From positions 310,001-374,000 of the forward strand of contig JAZUIY010000016.1 in assembly GCA_045642465.1 (NCBI GenBank): a stretch of 64,000 nt of DNA, written 5' to 3'. Positions 23,730 to 32,399 of the stretch are shown piece by piece. The notes under the pieces are model-generated. The model saw only the letters and a list, made by a program, of their open reading frames with translations, was not told where the DNA came from and ran no database searches. The DNA comes from RUG420 sp045642465. GTDB taxonomy: Bacteria > Bacillota > Clostridia > Oscillospirales > Acutalibacteraceae. Position numbers and translations under genes: made by a program. Numbering within the stretch: position 1 is the stretch's first letter; each line of letters starts with the position of its first letter.

Positions 23730-25715
23730 TTAGTTTTTATAATCCTTCGGCTCAATTTCATATTTGGCCAGTTTGCGGTAAAGGGTACTGAGAGGCATGC
23801 TTAGCACTTTGGAGGCTTCCTTTACGTTGCCCTCTGCCTTTTTGATGGCGTACATTAACTGGTTGTATTCCTTAATTTCCATACGCATATATTTTTCATT
23901 GACAGCTTCTTCTTTTGCAGTAAATAGGAGCTTTTGCCGTCCTGCGTAATAGTCATTAATAATGTCTAACGGAAGATTTGATAGCCGGACAACAGATTTT
24001 TTAGCAACATTTACGGCACCTTCAATCACACTTTCTAACTGACGCATATTGCCAGTCCATGCATACCCGATAATGGCTTCTGCACTTTCTTTATCAAAGG
24101 TGATTGGCTCTCCGGAGGTGTTGTACTGTTCAGCGTATTTTTGACAGAGAGCAGAAATGTCCTCCGGACGTTCCCGCAAAGGGGGAATGGTAATGCTGAA
24201 GGAACTGAGCAAGTAGTAAAGGTCACTTCGGAACATATTCTTTTCTACCAATTGCTGCAGATTTGTGGTGGTAATGCTAATAATACGAATGTCAGAAACC
24301 TTGACGTGTTCTCCGCCGGCTCTGGTAAATTGCTTTGTCTTTAAGAACCGTACCAAACGGGCCTGGGTTTCCAATGGCATATTGCCAATGTCACGAAGGA
24401 GCAAAGTGCCGCCGTCGGCCAATTCTATTTTTCCCGGATTGCCGTTTTCTTTGCCCAAAATGTGTGGATTGCCTTCATAGCCCCAAAGGTCATCATCCAA
24501 TTTGGCTTTTGGCACCGTTGCGCAGGAAACCGTAATGAATGGTCCGTCTTTTCTGGCACTTTCATTATGGATAGCCTGTGCTAGCATTTCTTTTCCGGTT
24601 CCTCGTTCTCCCACAATTAAGACTGGATTATCAAACCCGGATGCAATTCTACCTAAGTCTTTCACGTGACTCAAAGCATTGGATTTTCCAATGAAAGAGT
24701 CAAAGGTATAGGAGGCAAAAAATCCAGCCATCTGATTGGTTAACCGGTGGATATAGTCTTGAGAATCCAACTTGATTAACGTGGCAGAAAAACTTTGAAT
24801 ATCGGTTTTTCTTGGGATGACAGTGACACAGAGGTCTAAGGAAATACCATTTTTGTTTAAAAATGTATATTCGTAGTTTGAAACGGCAGTTTCAACTTCT
24901 TCCCAAATGTTGGGGATTGTGCCGGGAAACACTAAGTCATTCACATTATGGCCTGCAACATCTGACTCTTCTAGTTTCAACAGATGAAGCACAGATTTGT
25001 TGAAGTGAATAATATCCCCGTTTTGGTTTACCAAAAGGATACCACTGGTATTGTTGTAGGAAATGGAGTCTAGAATATTGCTGAGCTTGGTTAATTCGAA
25101 TTCCTTTTCGATGCCCAAAATGGCGGCCTTTAGCATGGCCATAATCATTGGATCATAGTTTTCTAAAGGTCCGGCAATGTTAATACATCCAATAAGTTCA
25201 TGAGTGATTGGGTCGTAAATAGGGGAGCCGTAACAGCAAACATTGTCAAAGAGTTTGTGGTAGTGCTCCGGACCACGAATCATAATTGGTTTTTCCAGTG
25301 CCAGAGCAGTGCCAATTCCGTTGGTGCCCATGTCTCGTTCACTATAGAGCTTTCCGTCTACAAAGCCTTTTTCTTCAGACATAGATTCCAGTGTATTACC
25401 TTCTTTTATGACTTTCAGCTGGCAGCCATCTTTATCCGTTAGCATAAACTGATGACCGGTTCCGGCTAGACATTCGTAGAACTGTATTAAATAGGGATAG
25501 GCAATTTTTAGAAGGACCGCATTTTGTTCTTGCCGTTTTTTTACTTCTTTCGAGGAGAGGCAGGGGAGGTCTTGGGAAAAGGGATCCAAATAAGATTGGG
25601 ACCTGCGCCAAGAATCAACAATGTCCTGATTAACCCCTTCGATTTGCTTCGGGATTTTAGTACCGGTTGCTACATATTTTTCCCAGGCGGCTTTCACAAC
25701 GCTAGAATCAAACAA
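23730..25715 (-). CDS. AcoR-like regulator of the sigma-54 activator family with degenerate AAA+ motifs
   Basis: About 661 residues: a GAF-type sensor (about 75-200), a PAS-type domain (about 225-300), an AAA+ domain (about 340-570) and a Fis-type helix-turn-helix at the C-terminus (NVKEASKVLSMPLSTLYRKL). Walker A is intact (GERGTGKE, near 369-376) and FRSDLYYLL remains. The sigma-54 contact loop GAFTGA is missing (EGNPHILGKENG stands in its place) and Walker B reads LLLRDIG instead of LFLDEIG. Classical sigma-54 activation is therefore doubtful. I choose the TTG at 25715, nine bases after AGGAGG; the ATG at 25739 has no ribosome binding site. It is divergent from the zinc alcohol dehydrogenase across tandem palindromes. 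Confidence 0.88.
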   Translation of the reverse strand: MFDSSVVKAAWEKYVATGTKIPKQIEGVNQDIVDSWRRSQSYLDPFSQDLPCLSSKEVKKRQEQNAVLLKIAYPYLIQFYECLAGTGHQFMLTDKDGCQLKVIKEGNTLESMSEEKGFVDGKLYSERDMGTNGIGTALALEKPIMIRGPEHYHKLFDNVCCYGSPIYDPITHELIGCINIAGPLENYDPMIMAMLKAAILGIEKEFELTKLSNILDSISYNNTSGILLVNQNGDIIHFNKSVLHLLKLEESDVAGHNVNDLVFPGTIPNIWEEVETAVSNYEYTFLNKNGISLDLCVTVIPRKTDIQSFSATLIKLDSQDYIHRLTNQMAGFFASYTFDSFIGKSNALSHVKDLGRIASGFDNPVLIVGERGTGKEMLAQAIHNESARKDGPFITVSCATVPKAKLDDDLWGYEGNPHILGKENGNPGKIELADGGTLLLRDIGNMPLETQARLVRFLKTKQFTRAGGEHVKVSDIRIISITTTNLQQLVEKNMFRSDLYYLLSSFSITIPPLRERPEDISALCQKYAEQYNTSGEPITFDKESAEAIIGYAWTGNMRQLESVIEGAVNVAKKSVVRLSNLPLDIINDYYAGRQKLLFTAKEEAVNEKYMRMEIKEYNQLMYAIKKAEGNVKEASKVLSMPLSTLYRKLAKYEIEPKDYKN

Positions 25716-25765
25716 TACAAAATGCCTCCTTTTGTCCATGTAATAAAATCATTTTATCATAATGG

Positions 25766-25828
25766 TGAGAATTTTACAGGAGAAAATTCTCATATTTTTG
25801 CGGAAAATATGAGAATAGTGAGAATACT
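25766..25828. promoter_or_regulatory. Tandem palindromes in the divergent regulator/dehydrogenase intergenic region
   Basis: TGAGAATTTT is mirrored by AAAATTCTCA (25766-25792, seven-base centre), and TCTCATATTTT is mirrored by AAAATATGAGA (25788-25814, five-base centre). The two share TCTCA. A further GTGAGAATACT half-site follows at 25818-25828. This looks like the upstream activating sequence of the AcoR-like regulator. Confidence 0.65.
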
Positions 25829-25829
25829 A

Positions 25830-25858
25830 ATGAAAATGCATTTTGCTTTTCCTATAAT
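25830..25858 (+). promoter_or_regulatory. Promoter of the zinc alcohol dehydrogenase gene
   Basis: A perfect TATAAT (25853-25858) with a poor -35 (ATGAAA, 17-base spacer), as expected for an activator-dependent sigma-70 promoter. No -24/-12 sigma-54 element is seen. Confidence 0.55.
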
Positions 25859-25910
25859 CTTCTGCGGGAGATGGATTTTTACAAATCTTAAGAAATGAAA
25901 AGGAGTCCGA

Positions 25911-26975
25911 TTGAGTATGGAACAAAAAACAATGAAAGCTCTTGTGTATCATGGCCCGGAAAACATCAGCCTTGATGATGTTCCTGTACCACAAATTATT
26001 GAAGACGACGACGTAATTGTTCGCGTAACCACTTCCACCATTTGCGGAACCGATATTCACATTTGGCACGGCGGTATGCCGGAAGTAGAATCTCCAAGAA
26101 TTATTGGTCACGAATTCTGCGGTGAAATTGTTGAAGCCGGTCCTGCAGTTCACAACGTAAAAGTTGGCGACCAGTGCGCCATTTCTTGTGTTACTCAGTG
26201 TGGCGAATGCTTCTACTGCAAGCGTGGAACTTATTCCCACTGTGACACCGGCTCTTGGATCTTCGGTTACATGATTGACGGTTGTCAGGCAGAATACGTA
26301 CGTGTTCCACATGCTAACCTTGGCTGTCACGTAATTCCGGAAGGCCTTACGGATGAAGATGTCCTTCTTGTTGGTGACATTCTTTCCACCGGTTACTTTG
26401 GTGCTGAAAACGGCGACATCCAGCCAGGCGATACCGTTCTTGTATCCGGCTGCGGCCCTGTTGGTATGTGCGCAATGGCTACTGCTAGACTGTGGGGTCC
26501 AAGAAAGATTGTAGCTGTAGATATTAACCAGGATAGACTTGATTTTGCTGTGAAGCATGGTTATGCAGACATTGGTCTCAACCCACAGAAGTGTGATCCT
26601 GCAGAAGAAATTAAGAAGATGACAGAAGGCCGCGGTGCTGACGTATGTCTTGAATGCGTAGGTTCCACTCCAACCTTCAACATTGCTATTTCTTGCGTAC
26701 GACCAGGCGGTCACGTTTCCGTAATCGGCGTATTCGAAAAGCCACTTGAACTGGAAATGAATAAGCTCTGGATTAAGAACATCAGAATTAGTATGGGTCT
26801 TGTTAATGCCAACAGAATTCCTGAACTCATCGGCTTGATTCAGGATGGCAAGATTAACATGAAGCCGCTTCTTACCCATAAGGCTCCTCTGAACGACATT
26901 CTGAAGGGCTATGATGTATTCGGTGCTAAGAAGGACAACTGCATTAAGTGGGTAGTTACTCCTTACGAAAGATAA
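25911..26975 (+). CDS. Zinc-dependent medium-chain alcohol dehydrogenase
   Basis: A 354-residue medium-chain dehydrogenase. The GroES-like catalytic domain holds the zinc ligands in TICGTDIH and GHEFCGE and the structural-zinc motif CGECFYCKRGTYSHC. The Rossmann domain has VLVSGCGPVGMCA, with AVDIN at the end of beta-2, favouring NAD(H). It probably interconverts an alcohol or polyol and a carbonyl compound; the substrate is not readable from sequence. The TTG at 25911 is five bases after AGGAG, and an ATG at 25917 is the alternative start. The divergent AcoR-like regulator and the palindromes between them suggest induction by the substrate or a related metabolite. Confidence 0.9.
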   Translation: MSMEQKTMKALVYHGPENISLDDVPVPQIIEDDDVIVRVTTSTICGTDIHIWHGGMPEVESPRIIGHEFCGEIVEAGPAVHNVKVGDQCAISCVTQCGECFYCKRGTYSHCDTGSWIFGYMIDGCQAEYVRVPHANLGCHVIPEGLTDEDVLLVGDILSTGYFGAENGDIQPGDTVLVSGCGPVGMCAMATARLWGPRKIVAVDINQDRLDFAVKHGYADIGLNPQKCDPAEEIKKMTEGRGADVCLECVGSTPTFNIAISCVRPGGHVSVIGVFEKPLELEMNKLWIKNIRISMGLVNANRIPELIGLIQDGKINMKPLLTHKAPLNDILKGYDVFGAKKDNCIKWVVTPYER

Positions 26976-26990
26976 ACATATTTCCTAATC

Positions 26991-27027
26991 AAAAAAGCAG
27001 CAAGTCTTCGGGCTTGTTGCTTTTTTT
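26991..27027 (+). terminator. Intrinsic terminator of the dehydrogenase gene
   Basis: AAAGCAGCAAG pairs with CTTGTTGCTTT (one G-T pair), followed by seven T. Confidence 0.9.
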
Positions 27028-27171
27028 ATTCATACGGAATGCTTTCCTATTCTCTTTTTACAAAGGAAAGAGGATTTTTCTGTGCAACTTTAAAATTGAG
27101 AGGAGTTTGGAGAAGGCGTAAAATAATGGTGTTAACTATTTTGTGGAAAATAAGGAAGGAGAATTTAAGAA

Positions 27172-28074
27172 ATGGCAAGTACAGTTTATTTTACAAAAGA
27201 AATTACACAGGAATCTTTACTTAAGATTTACGAAGCCCTTAACTGGACGCCAAAGGGAAAGTGCGCTGTAAAAATTTCCACCGGTGAAATTTTCAATCCG
27301 AACTCTTTGGACGCCAAACTCATTAAGCCTCTGGTAAAGAAGGTAAATGGTAAGCTGGTAGAAAACTGCACCGCTTACGAAGGCGCTCGTAACTTCAAAG
27401 TAACTCATGAAGTAATGATTGCTAAGCATGGCTATTTAAAGGCTGGCGGCGTACAGCTTCTTGACGATGACGGCGGTATTGAAATTCCAGTTACTGGTGG
27501 TAACCATTTGACTTCTGATTTGGTCGGTGCCGGCATTCAGGATTATGAATCCTGCATTATTCTTTCTCACTTCAAGGGTCATCCAATGGCTGGCTACGGC
27601 GGAGCTATTAAGAACGCTTCCATTGGTTTTGCTACTCCAAACGGTAAGGCTAGAATCCACTCCAATAATAAGACCGAAGAACGTTGGCTCGGCTGGCTTG
27701 GCGGTGCCAAGTTCATGCACGAAGGCGGGGACCTGGATTTCCAGGAATCCATGGTAGAAGCTGCTTCTGCTGTACGTGATTACTTTGGTAAAGAAAACAT
27801 CATTTACATCAACGTAATGAACAATCTTTCCATTGACTGTGACTGCTTCCCATTCCCAGCAACTCCAAAGATGGACGACTACGGTATCTTCGCTTCCACT
27901 GACCCTGTAGCTTGTGACCAGGCTTGCCTTGATGTTATCTGGTCCAAGAAGATGACCGAAGGTGCAGACCTTGTAAAGAGAATCACTGCCCGCGGCGGTC
28001 TTCGTCAGGTTACTTACGGTGGAGAATTTGGACTTGGTTCCAACGAATACACCGTTGTAGACATTGATAAATAA
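27172..28074 (+). CDS. DUF362-family protein
   Basis: A 300-residue cytoplasmic protein of the DUF362 family, recognised from KCAVKISTGE near the N-terminus, ILSHFKGHPMAGYGGAIKNASIGF in the centre, and STDPVACDQACLDVI near the C-terminus. Many DUF362 proteins carry an extra ferredoxin domain; this one does not. The activity of the family is not established, though it is frequent in anaerobes near redox genes. The ATG follows AAGGAGA. A terminator lies on each side, so it is monocistronic. A longer relative is encoded at 43032. Confidence 0.85.
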   Translation: MASTVYFTKEITQESLLKIYEALNWTPKGKCAVKISTGEIFNPNSLDAKLIKPLVKKVNGKLVENCTAYEGARNFKVTHEVMIAKHGYLKAGGVQLLDDDGGIEIPVTGGNHLTSDLVGAGIQDYESCIILSHFKGHPMAGYGGAIKNASIGFATPNGKARIHSNNKTEERWLGWLGGAKFMHEGGDLDFQESMVEAASAVRDYFGKENIIYINVMNNLSIDCDCFPFPATPKMDDYGIFASTDPVACDQACLDVIWSKKMTEGADLVKRITARGGLRQVTYGGEFGLGSNEYTVVDIDK

Positions 28075-28086
28075 ACTATTGTTTTT

Positions 28087-28116
28087 AAGAGCCCGGCATT
28101 GGCCGGGCTCTTTTTT
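28087..28116 (+). terminator. Intrinsic terminator of the DUF362 gene
   Basis: AAGAGCCCGGC and GCCGGGCTCTT pair, followed by a T-run. Confidence 0.93.
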
Positions 28117-28155
28117 GCTTTTGTTTATGTTTTCGAAAAATAGGTGTAAAGGTTA

Positions 28156-28184
28156 TTGCCTTACACCACAAGATGTGGTAAATT
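28156..28184 (+). promoter_or_regulatory. nrdR promoter with operator-like palindrome in the spacer
   Basis: TTGCCT (28156-28161), a 17-base spacer, and TAAATT (28179-28184). The palindrome ACCACA-AGA-TGTGGT (28165-28179) fills the spacer, a classic repressor position. It resembles an NrdR box only weakly. Confidence 0.5.
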
Positions 28185-28222
28185 GATGGGGAACTATATT
28201 TTGTGTGGAGGAGCAAACCTTT

Positions 28223-28678
28223 ATGAAGTGTCCATTTTGCGGCTGTGAAGACAGCAAAGTAATTGACTCTCGTCCTACCGATGAGGGAGAACGCATTCGT
28301 AGACGCCGTGAGTGTGTACAGTGTGGCAAGCGTTTTACCACTTATGAAATCATTGAAACCGTACCACTGATTGTGGTAAAGAAGGACAATTCCAGAGAAC
28401 AGTTTGACCGCAACAAATTGTATAACGGCATTCTGCGTTCTTGTGAAAAACGTCCGGTTTCCATTGATCAGATAGAAGCCATGGTAGACGACATTGAAAC
28501 CACCTTACAGAACTCTTTGGAAAAGGAAGTTTCTTCCAAGAAAATCGGCGAACTTACCATGGAACGCCTGAAGGACATTGACGAAGTAGCCTATGTTCGC
28601 TTTGCTTCCGTGTACCGTCAGTTTAAGGATATTAATACTTTTGTGGACGAAGTTACGAAATTGCTTCAAGAAAAGTAA
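28223..28678 (+). CDS. nrdR: Transcriptional repressor NrdR
   Basis: A 151-residue protein with the NrdR layout. An N-terminal zinc ribbon has Cys3, Cys6, Cys31 and Cys34 (MKCPFCGCEDSKV ... ECVQCGKRFTTYE), and the following ATP-cone domain starts at VKKDNSREQFDRNKL and includes VAYVRFASVYRQF. NrdR senses ATP and dATP and represses ribonucleotide reductase genes. I use the ATG at 28223, nine bases after GGAGGAG; an upstream in-frame GTG has no ribosome binding site. A palindrome in the promoter spacer suggests repression, possibly by NrdR itself. No ribonucleotide reductase gene is in the window. Confidence 0.96.
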   Translation: MKCPFCGCEDSKVIDSRPTDEGERIRRRRECVQCGKRFTTYEIIETVPLIVVKKDNSREQFDRNKLYNGILRSCEKRPVSIDQIEAMVDDIETTLQNSLEKEVSSKKIGELTMERLKDIDEVAYVRFASVYRQFKDINTFVDEVTKLLQEK

Positions 28679-28694
28679 TCGTATTGTTACAAAT

Positions 28695-28732
28695 AAAAGC
28701 AGATTGTGTATGCCAACACAGTCTGCTTTTTG
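28695..28732 (+). terminator. Intrinsic terminator of nrdR
   Basis: AAAGCAGA...TGTGT pairs with ACACA.TCTGCTTT, followed by TT. A TATAAT (28734-28739) directly behind it is probably the -10 element of the next gene. Confidence 0.85.
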
Positions 28733-28776
28733 TTATAATAGATGCGTATTGAATGTTATGTAAGGGAGAAACTAAC

Positions 28777-30174
28777 ATGAAACTTGACGTAAAGTGGCCT
28801 ACACAGGAAGTCAAGAACCTGGGAGAAACCATTGACTTGGAACGTGTGTGTGACCACCTTTCCAAAGCCATCCAGTTTAAGACCATTTCCAATGTAGACG
28901 AAAGTAAAGTGGACTGGAATGAATTTCAGAAGTTCCACGACTATTTAAAGGAAGCTTACCCACTGATTCACTCTAAACTTCAGTTGACTGAAATTGGAGA
29001 AGCCGGGCTCATTTACTATTGGGAAGGAAAAGACCCTTCTTTAGAGCCAATTGCATTCCTTGCTCACCAGGACGTAGTGCCAATTGAAAAGGGCACCGAA
29101 GATGACTGGGAACATGACCCATGGGAAGGCTATAACGACGGTAAAGTCATTTGGGGCCGTGGCGCGCTGGATATGAAAGACCAGCTGATTTCCACCATGG
29201 AAGCCGTAGAATGCCTCTTAGAAGACGGCTATGAACCAAACAGAGGTATTTATCTTCTCTATGGTTACAATGAAGAAATTGTAGCCGGGGAACACAATGC
29301 TGCACAGTTAATTGCTGATTATTTGGAAGAAAAGGGTGTTCGTCTGGACTCTACTGTAGACGAAGGCGGCGCTATGATTCCACTTCACTATAAGCCATTC
29401 TTAGACACCGCTCTTGCCGGTATTGGCATCGGGGAAAAGGGTTACGCAGACATTAAGGTAACCGTTTCCGGAAAAGGCGGCCACACTTCTGCTCCACCAG
29501 ATCACACTGCTCTTGGCAGACTGTCTAAGAAAATTGTAAAGATGGAAAAGAATCAGTTCCCGGCAAAAATGCCTGCTTATTTCAAGTCCCTCATTAAGGC
29601 TGCAGGTACCAAATTGCCATTCCCAATTAACCTGATTCTCAAGAACATTGACCTGATTGAAAAGCCGGTTACCGCTTTGCTTTGCAAGATTCCGGCTGCT
29701 GCATCCTTTGTTCGTTCCTGCTTCGCCATTACCATGGCAGATGCTTCTAAGGTAGCAAACCAGCTGCCACAGAAGGCTTCTTGTGTTATTAACTTCCGTA
29801 TGCTTCAGGGCTTAAGCTCCCAAGACTGCGTAGATTACATCAAGAAGGTAATGGGCAAGGACGTAGAGGTTGAAATCCTCAAATGCGAAGAAGCTTCCAG
29901 CCTTTCTCCGGAGGATTCCAAAGCCTTCAAGACCTTGGGTGACGTTTCCATGAAGATGGTACCAAACGCCATTGTGACTCCATACCTGGTTATGGGCGGC
30001 ACAGACTCTTATCACTATGAAAGCGTTTGTGAAAACATTTACCGTTTTGCACCGTATGCCTGTTCCGCAAGTCTTTTGTTGACCTGCCATGGCACCAACG
30101 AACGTATTCCGGTAGAACAGCTGGGTAACGGCGTTGCTTTCTTCAAAGCCTACATGAAGGAAATGACAAAATAA
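28777..30174 (+). CDS. M20-family metallopeptidase (PM20D1/carboxypeptidase-like)
   Basis: About 465 residues from the ATG at 28777, eight bases after GGGAG. The dinuclear zinc site of M20 peptidases is visible: His in FLAHQDVVP, bridging Asp in GRGALDMKDQ, the catalytic Glu pair in YNEEIVAGEH, Asp in VDEGG, and the last His in CHGTNERIP. A lid or dimerisation domain is inserted between about residues 230 and 345. Members hydrolyse di- or tripeptides, or N-acyl amino acids in the PM20D1 branch, which this resembles in length. No signal peptide is present, so it is cytoplasmic. It is monocistronic with its own terminator. Confidence 0.9.
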   Translation: MKLDVKWPTQEVKNLGETIDLERVCDHLSKAIQFKTISNVDESKVDWNEFQKFHDYLKEAYPLIHSKLQLTEIGEAGLIYYWEGKDPSLEPIAFLAHQDVVPIEKGTEDDWEHDPWEGYNDGKVIWGRGALDMKDQLISTMEAVECLLEDGYEPNRGIYLLYGYNEEIVAGEHNAAQLIADYLEEKGVRLDSTVDEGGAMIPLHYKPFLDTALAGIGIGEKGYADIKVTVSGKGGHTSAPPDHTALGRLSKKIVKMEKNQFPAKMPAYFKSLIKAAGTKLPFPINLILKNIDLIEKPVTALLCKIPAAASFVRSCFAITMADASKVANQLPQKASCVINFRMLQGLSSQDCVDYIKKVMGKDVEVEILKCEEASSLSPEDSKAFKTLGDVSMKMVPNAIVTPYLVMGGTDSYHYESVCENIYRFAPYACSASLLLTCHGTNERIPVEQLGNGVAFFKAYMKEMTK

Positions 30175-30185
30175 AAGAAAAAGAA

Positions 30186-30212
30186 AAGAGCCTCGTTGGA
30201 GGCTCTTTTTTT
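30186..30212 (+). terminator. Intrinsic terminator of the M20 peptidase gene
   Basis: AAGAGCCTC and GAGGCTCTT pair around GTTG, followed by a T-run. Confidence 0.93.
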
Positions 30213-30232
30213 ATTTGTTTTGTTTCTTTTCC

Positions 30233-32320
30233 TTACAGCTTGAAGAGGTAGATGTTGATGCCAAGCAGGTCACATGGGTCGGCGTAGACGCGAAGGTAGC
30301 CTTCGTCAAAGTCGTAGCGCTGGTCTCCGCCGATGACCAAGACGCCGGCGTTGGTGACGGTGCCCTTGGTAATGTTGCGGAAGGAGAAGGTGGTAGGCTT
30401 CTTCAGGTTATCTACGTGAAGGGTAAGCCGGCTTGGTTCTTTGGTAAGTTCAAAGGTGGTTTCTATATCTTCGTCTTTCATAACGAATTTGTTTGTGCCG
30501 GTGAATACCAGGACTTCCAAATCGTCGGTGGTTTTCCCTTCCAGAGGCACAATGGCGCCTTCCTTGGCAAAGACCGGAATGGAGGAGAGGTCTCGTTCCA
30601 TGGTTTCGAATCCGCCACCGATGTAGATCCGGTTGGTGAAGATGTCGGTCCATTTGCCCTTTGGAAGCCAAGTCTTTACTTTGGCTTTGCCACCAAGTCC
30701 GGTTGGACGGGTAATTGGGCAGGCCAACAGTTCGGAACCAAAGAAGTATTCGTTTGGTACCTTGTAAGCGGCCGGTTCCTCCGGATAGTCATAGTACATT
30801 GGCTGGAGGAGCGGTTCGCCCTCTTCGTGGGTGCGGTAGTTCATGGTTTGCAGGTATGGCATGAGACGCTGACGGAAGCGTAGCGCATTGTTTGCCTGCT
30901 CATGAATGTCATCCCGGAAATTCCAAGGTTCTTTGCCTTTGATGTTCAGTACGTTGGAATGTAACCGGAGAATCGGGGAAAAGACCCCAAACTGTAACCA
31001 ACGTAGGTACAGTTCCTGATTCTTAATTGGGCTCATGCCAAAGTGGCCGCCGATGTCATGGCTCCACCAGGAGTAACCAATATTGCTGGCGGTGGCGGTA
31101 AAGTATGGCTGGAACCGAAGGGCGGCCCATAAAATGGCAGTGTCTCCGGAGAAGCCCAATGGGTATCTATGGGAACCGGCTTCTGCAAAACGAGACAGAA
31201 TGACGGCCGGTTTTCCTCTTTCTTCTAAGTCTTTAAAGTGGAAGTGATTTAAGGCCCACAGCGGGTCTAAGCCCTTGATATCGGACTTTTTACCTTGCTG
31301 CCAGTCAATCCACCAGAAGTCTACACCATCCTCTTCATAAGGGTGGTGGAGGAATTTAAAGTATCCTTCTAAATACTTGTCTTTTAAAGAGAAGAACAAC
31401 TGTTCTTTGGTCTTTGGATCTTTTCCAAGGAACTTGGCAAATTCTTCATAAGCGTCTTCGAAGAAACGGACGCCCATGGAAGGGTGCACATTAAGGGTAA
31501 TGGCAAGGCCACGGTCCTTCAGGTTCTTTAAAAAGGCCTTGTAGTCTGGGAACAGGTCGGTATTCCAAGAATAACCGGTCCAGCCCTGGTCTACTTCAGA
31601 TGGTCCCTTTAGCGGCTGCTTATTTCTGGCGTCTTTTCCGAAACGTTTCACTACGTCGGTCCAATGCCAGTCCATATCTATGGTGGCTACGGATAGTGGA
31701 ATGTTTTCTTCTTGGAACCGGTCCATCAGGTCCAAGTATTCTTGCTGGGAATAAGCATGGTATCTGCTCCACCAGTTGCCCAATACAAACTTCGGCAAAA
31801 GAGGAGGGTAGCCGGTTAAACGGTAGAAGTCCTTCAGTGCTCTCTTATATTCCCGGCCATAGGCAAATACGTAGTAGTCCTTGCCGCCGGCAACACGGCC
31901 AAGTACGGTAGAGGCTTCTTTAATAGAACCGTCTTCCAAAACCAGCAGGGACTTGCTGTCATCCAGCACTGCTACGCCGTTTTTGGACAGAATACCGTCT
32001 TCCAGAGGAATGCGGCCAAAGGTCATATCCAAGGTTCTCTTGGTACCTTTCAGGTTGCCTCTACGGATGTCCACAACTTGGTGTCCATCCGGTAAGGTCA
32101 CGCTGATGAGCTTGCCGTCTAATGTGCTGATTTCATAACGACAGGTTTTGGTAACCACCGTAATGCACTCGGCTTCTTCTTCCACGGAAAATTCCGCAAA
32201 GGAAAAGTCCCGGTACCATACGGCCTGGGTCTTGTTGTCGTTGAAAATTTCATCTTTTTGGAATTCCACCCGAATGAGTTCATCCGTAAATGCGGTAATT
32301 CTAATGTTTCCCAATTCCAT
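30233..32320 (-). CDS. GH31 family alpha-glycosidase
   Basis: A 695-residue glycoside hydrolase of family 31. The (beta/alpha)8 barrel starts around LGNWWSRYHAYS. The nucleophile is Asp339 in DFWWIDWQQG and the likely acid/base is Asp393 in GFSGDTAILW; HDIGGHFG follows. GH31 enzymes mostly release terminal alpha-linked glucose or xylose. Here no substrate-specific motif is obvious, and there are no transporter genes nearby. No signal peptide is present, so it acts on imported oligosaccharides. It begins only 16 bases after the terminator of the enoate-reductase operon on the same strand, leaving little room for its own promoter, so it may depend on read-through. Confidence 0.93.
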   Translation of the reverse strand: MELGNIRITAFTDELIRVEFQKDEIFNDNKTQAVWYRDFSFAEFSVEEEAECITVVTKTCRYEISTLDGKLISVTLPDGHQVVDIRRGNLKGTKRTLDMTFGRIPLEDGILSKNGVAVLDDSKSLLVLEDGSIKEASTVLGRVAGGKDYYVFAYGREYKRALKDFYRLTGYPPLLPKFVLGNWWSRYHAYSQQEYLDLMDRFQEENIPLSVATIDMDWHWTDVVKRFGKDARNKQPLKGPSEVDQGWTGYSWNTDLFPDYKAFLKNLKDRGLAITLNVHPSMGVRFFEDAYEEFAKFLGKDPKTKEQLFFSLKDKYLEGYFKFLHHPYEEDGVDFWWIDWQQGKKSDIKGLDPLWALNHFHFKDLEERGKPAVILSRFAEAGSHRYPLGFSGDTAILWAALRFQPYFTATASNIGYSWWSHDIGGHFGMSPIKNQELYLRWLQFGVFSPILRLHSNVLNIKGKEPWNFRDDIHEQANNALRFRQRLMPYLQTMNYRTHEEGEPLLQPMYYDYPEEPAAYKVPNEYFFGSELLACPITRPTGLGGKAKVKTWLPKGKWTDIFTNRIYIGGGFETMERDLSSIPVFAKEGAIVPLEGKTTDDLEVLVFTGTNKFVMKDEDIETTFELTKEPSRLTLHVDNLKKPTTFSFRNITKGTVTNAGVLVIGGDQRYDFDEGYLRVYADPCDLLGINIYLFKL

Positions 32321-32335
32321 GTTATCCCACCTAGT

Positions 32336-32367
32336 AAAAAAGGGTCACCACATAGCCGTGGTGGCCC
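32336..32367 (-). terminator. Intrinsic terminator of the aconitase-X/enoate-reductase operon
   Basis: GGGTCACCAC and GTGGTGGCCC pair (one G-T pair) with a six-base loop. On the minus strand six T follow. Confidence 0.88.
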
Positions 32368-32399
32368 TTTTATTATAAATTATTCGGAATTACTTGTCA

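Noticed and set aside
25740..25910. Sigma-54 promoter for the alcohol dehydrogenase
   Set aside because: No TGGCAC-N5-TTGC element; a TATAAT at suitable distance fits sigma-70 better.
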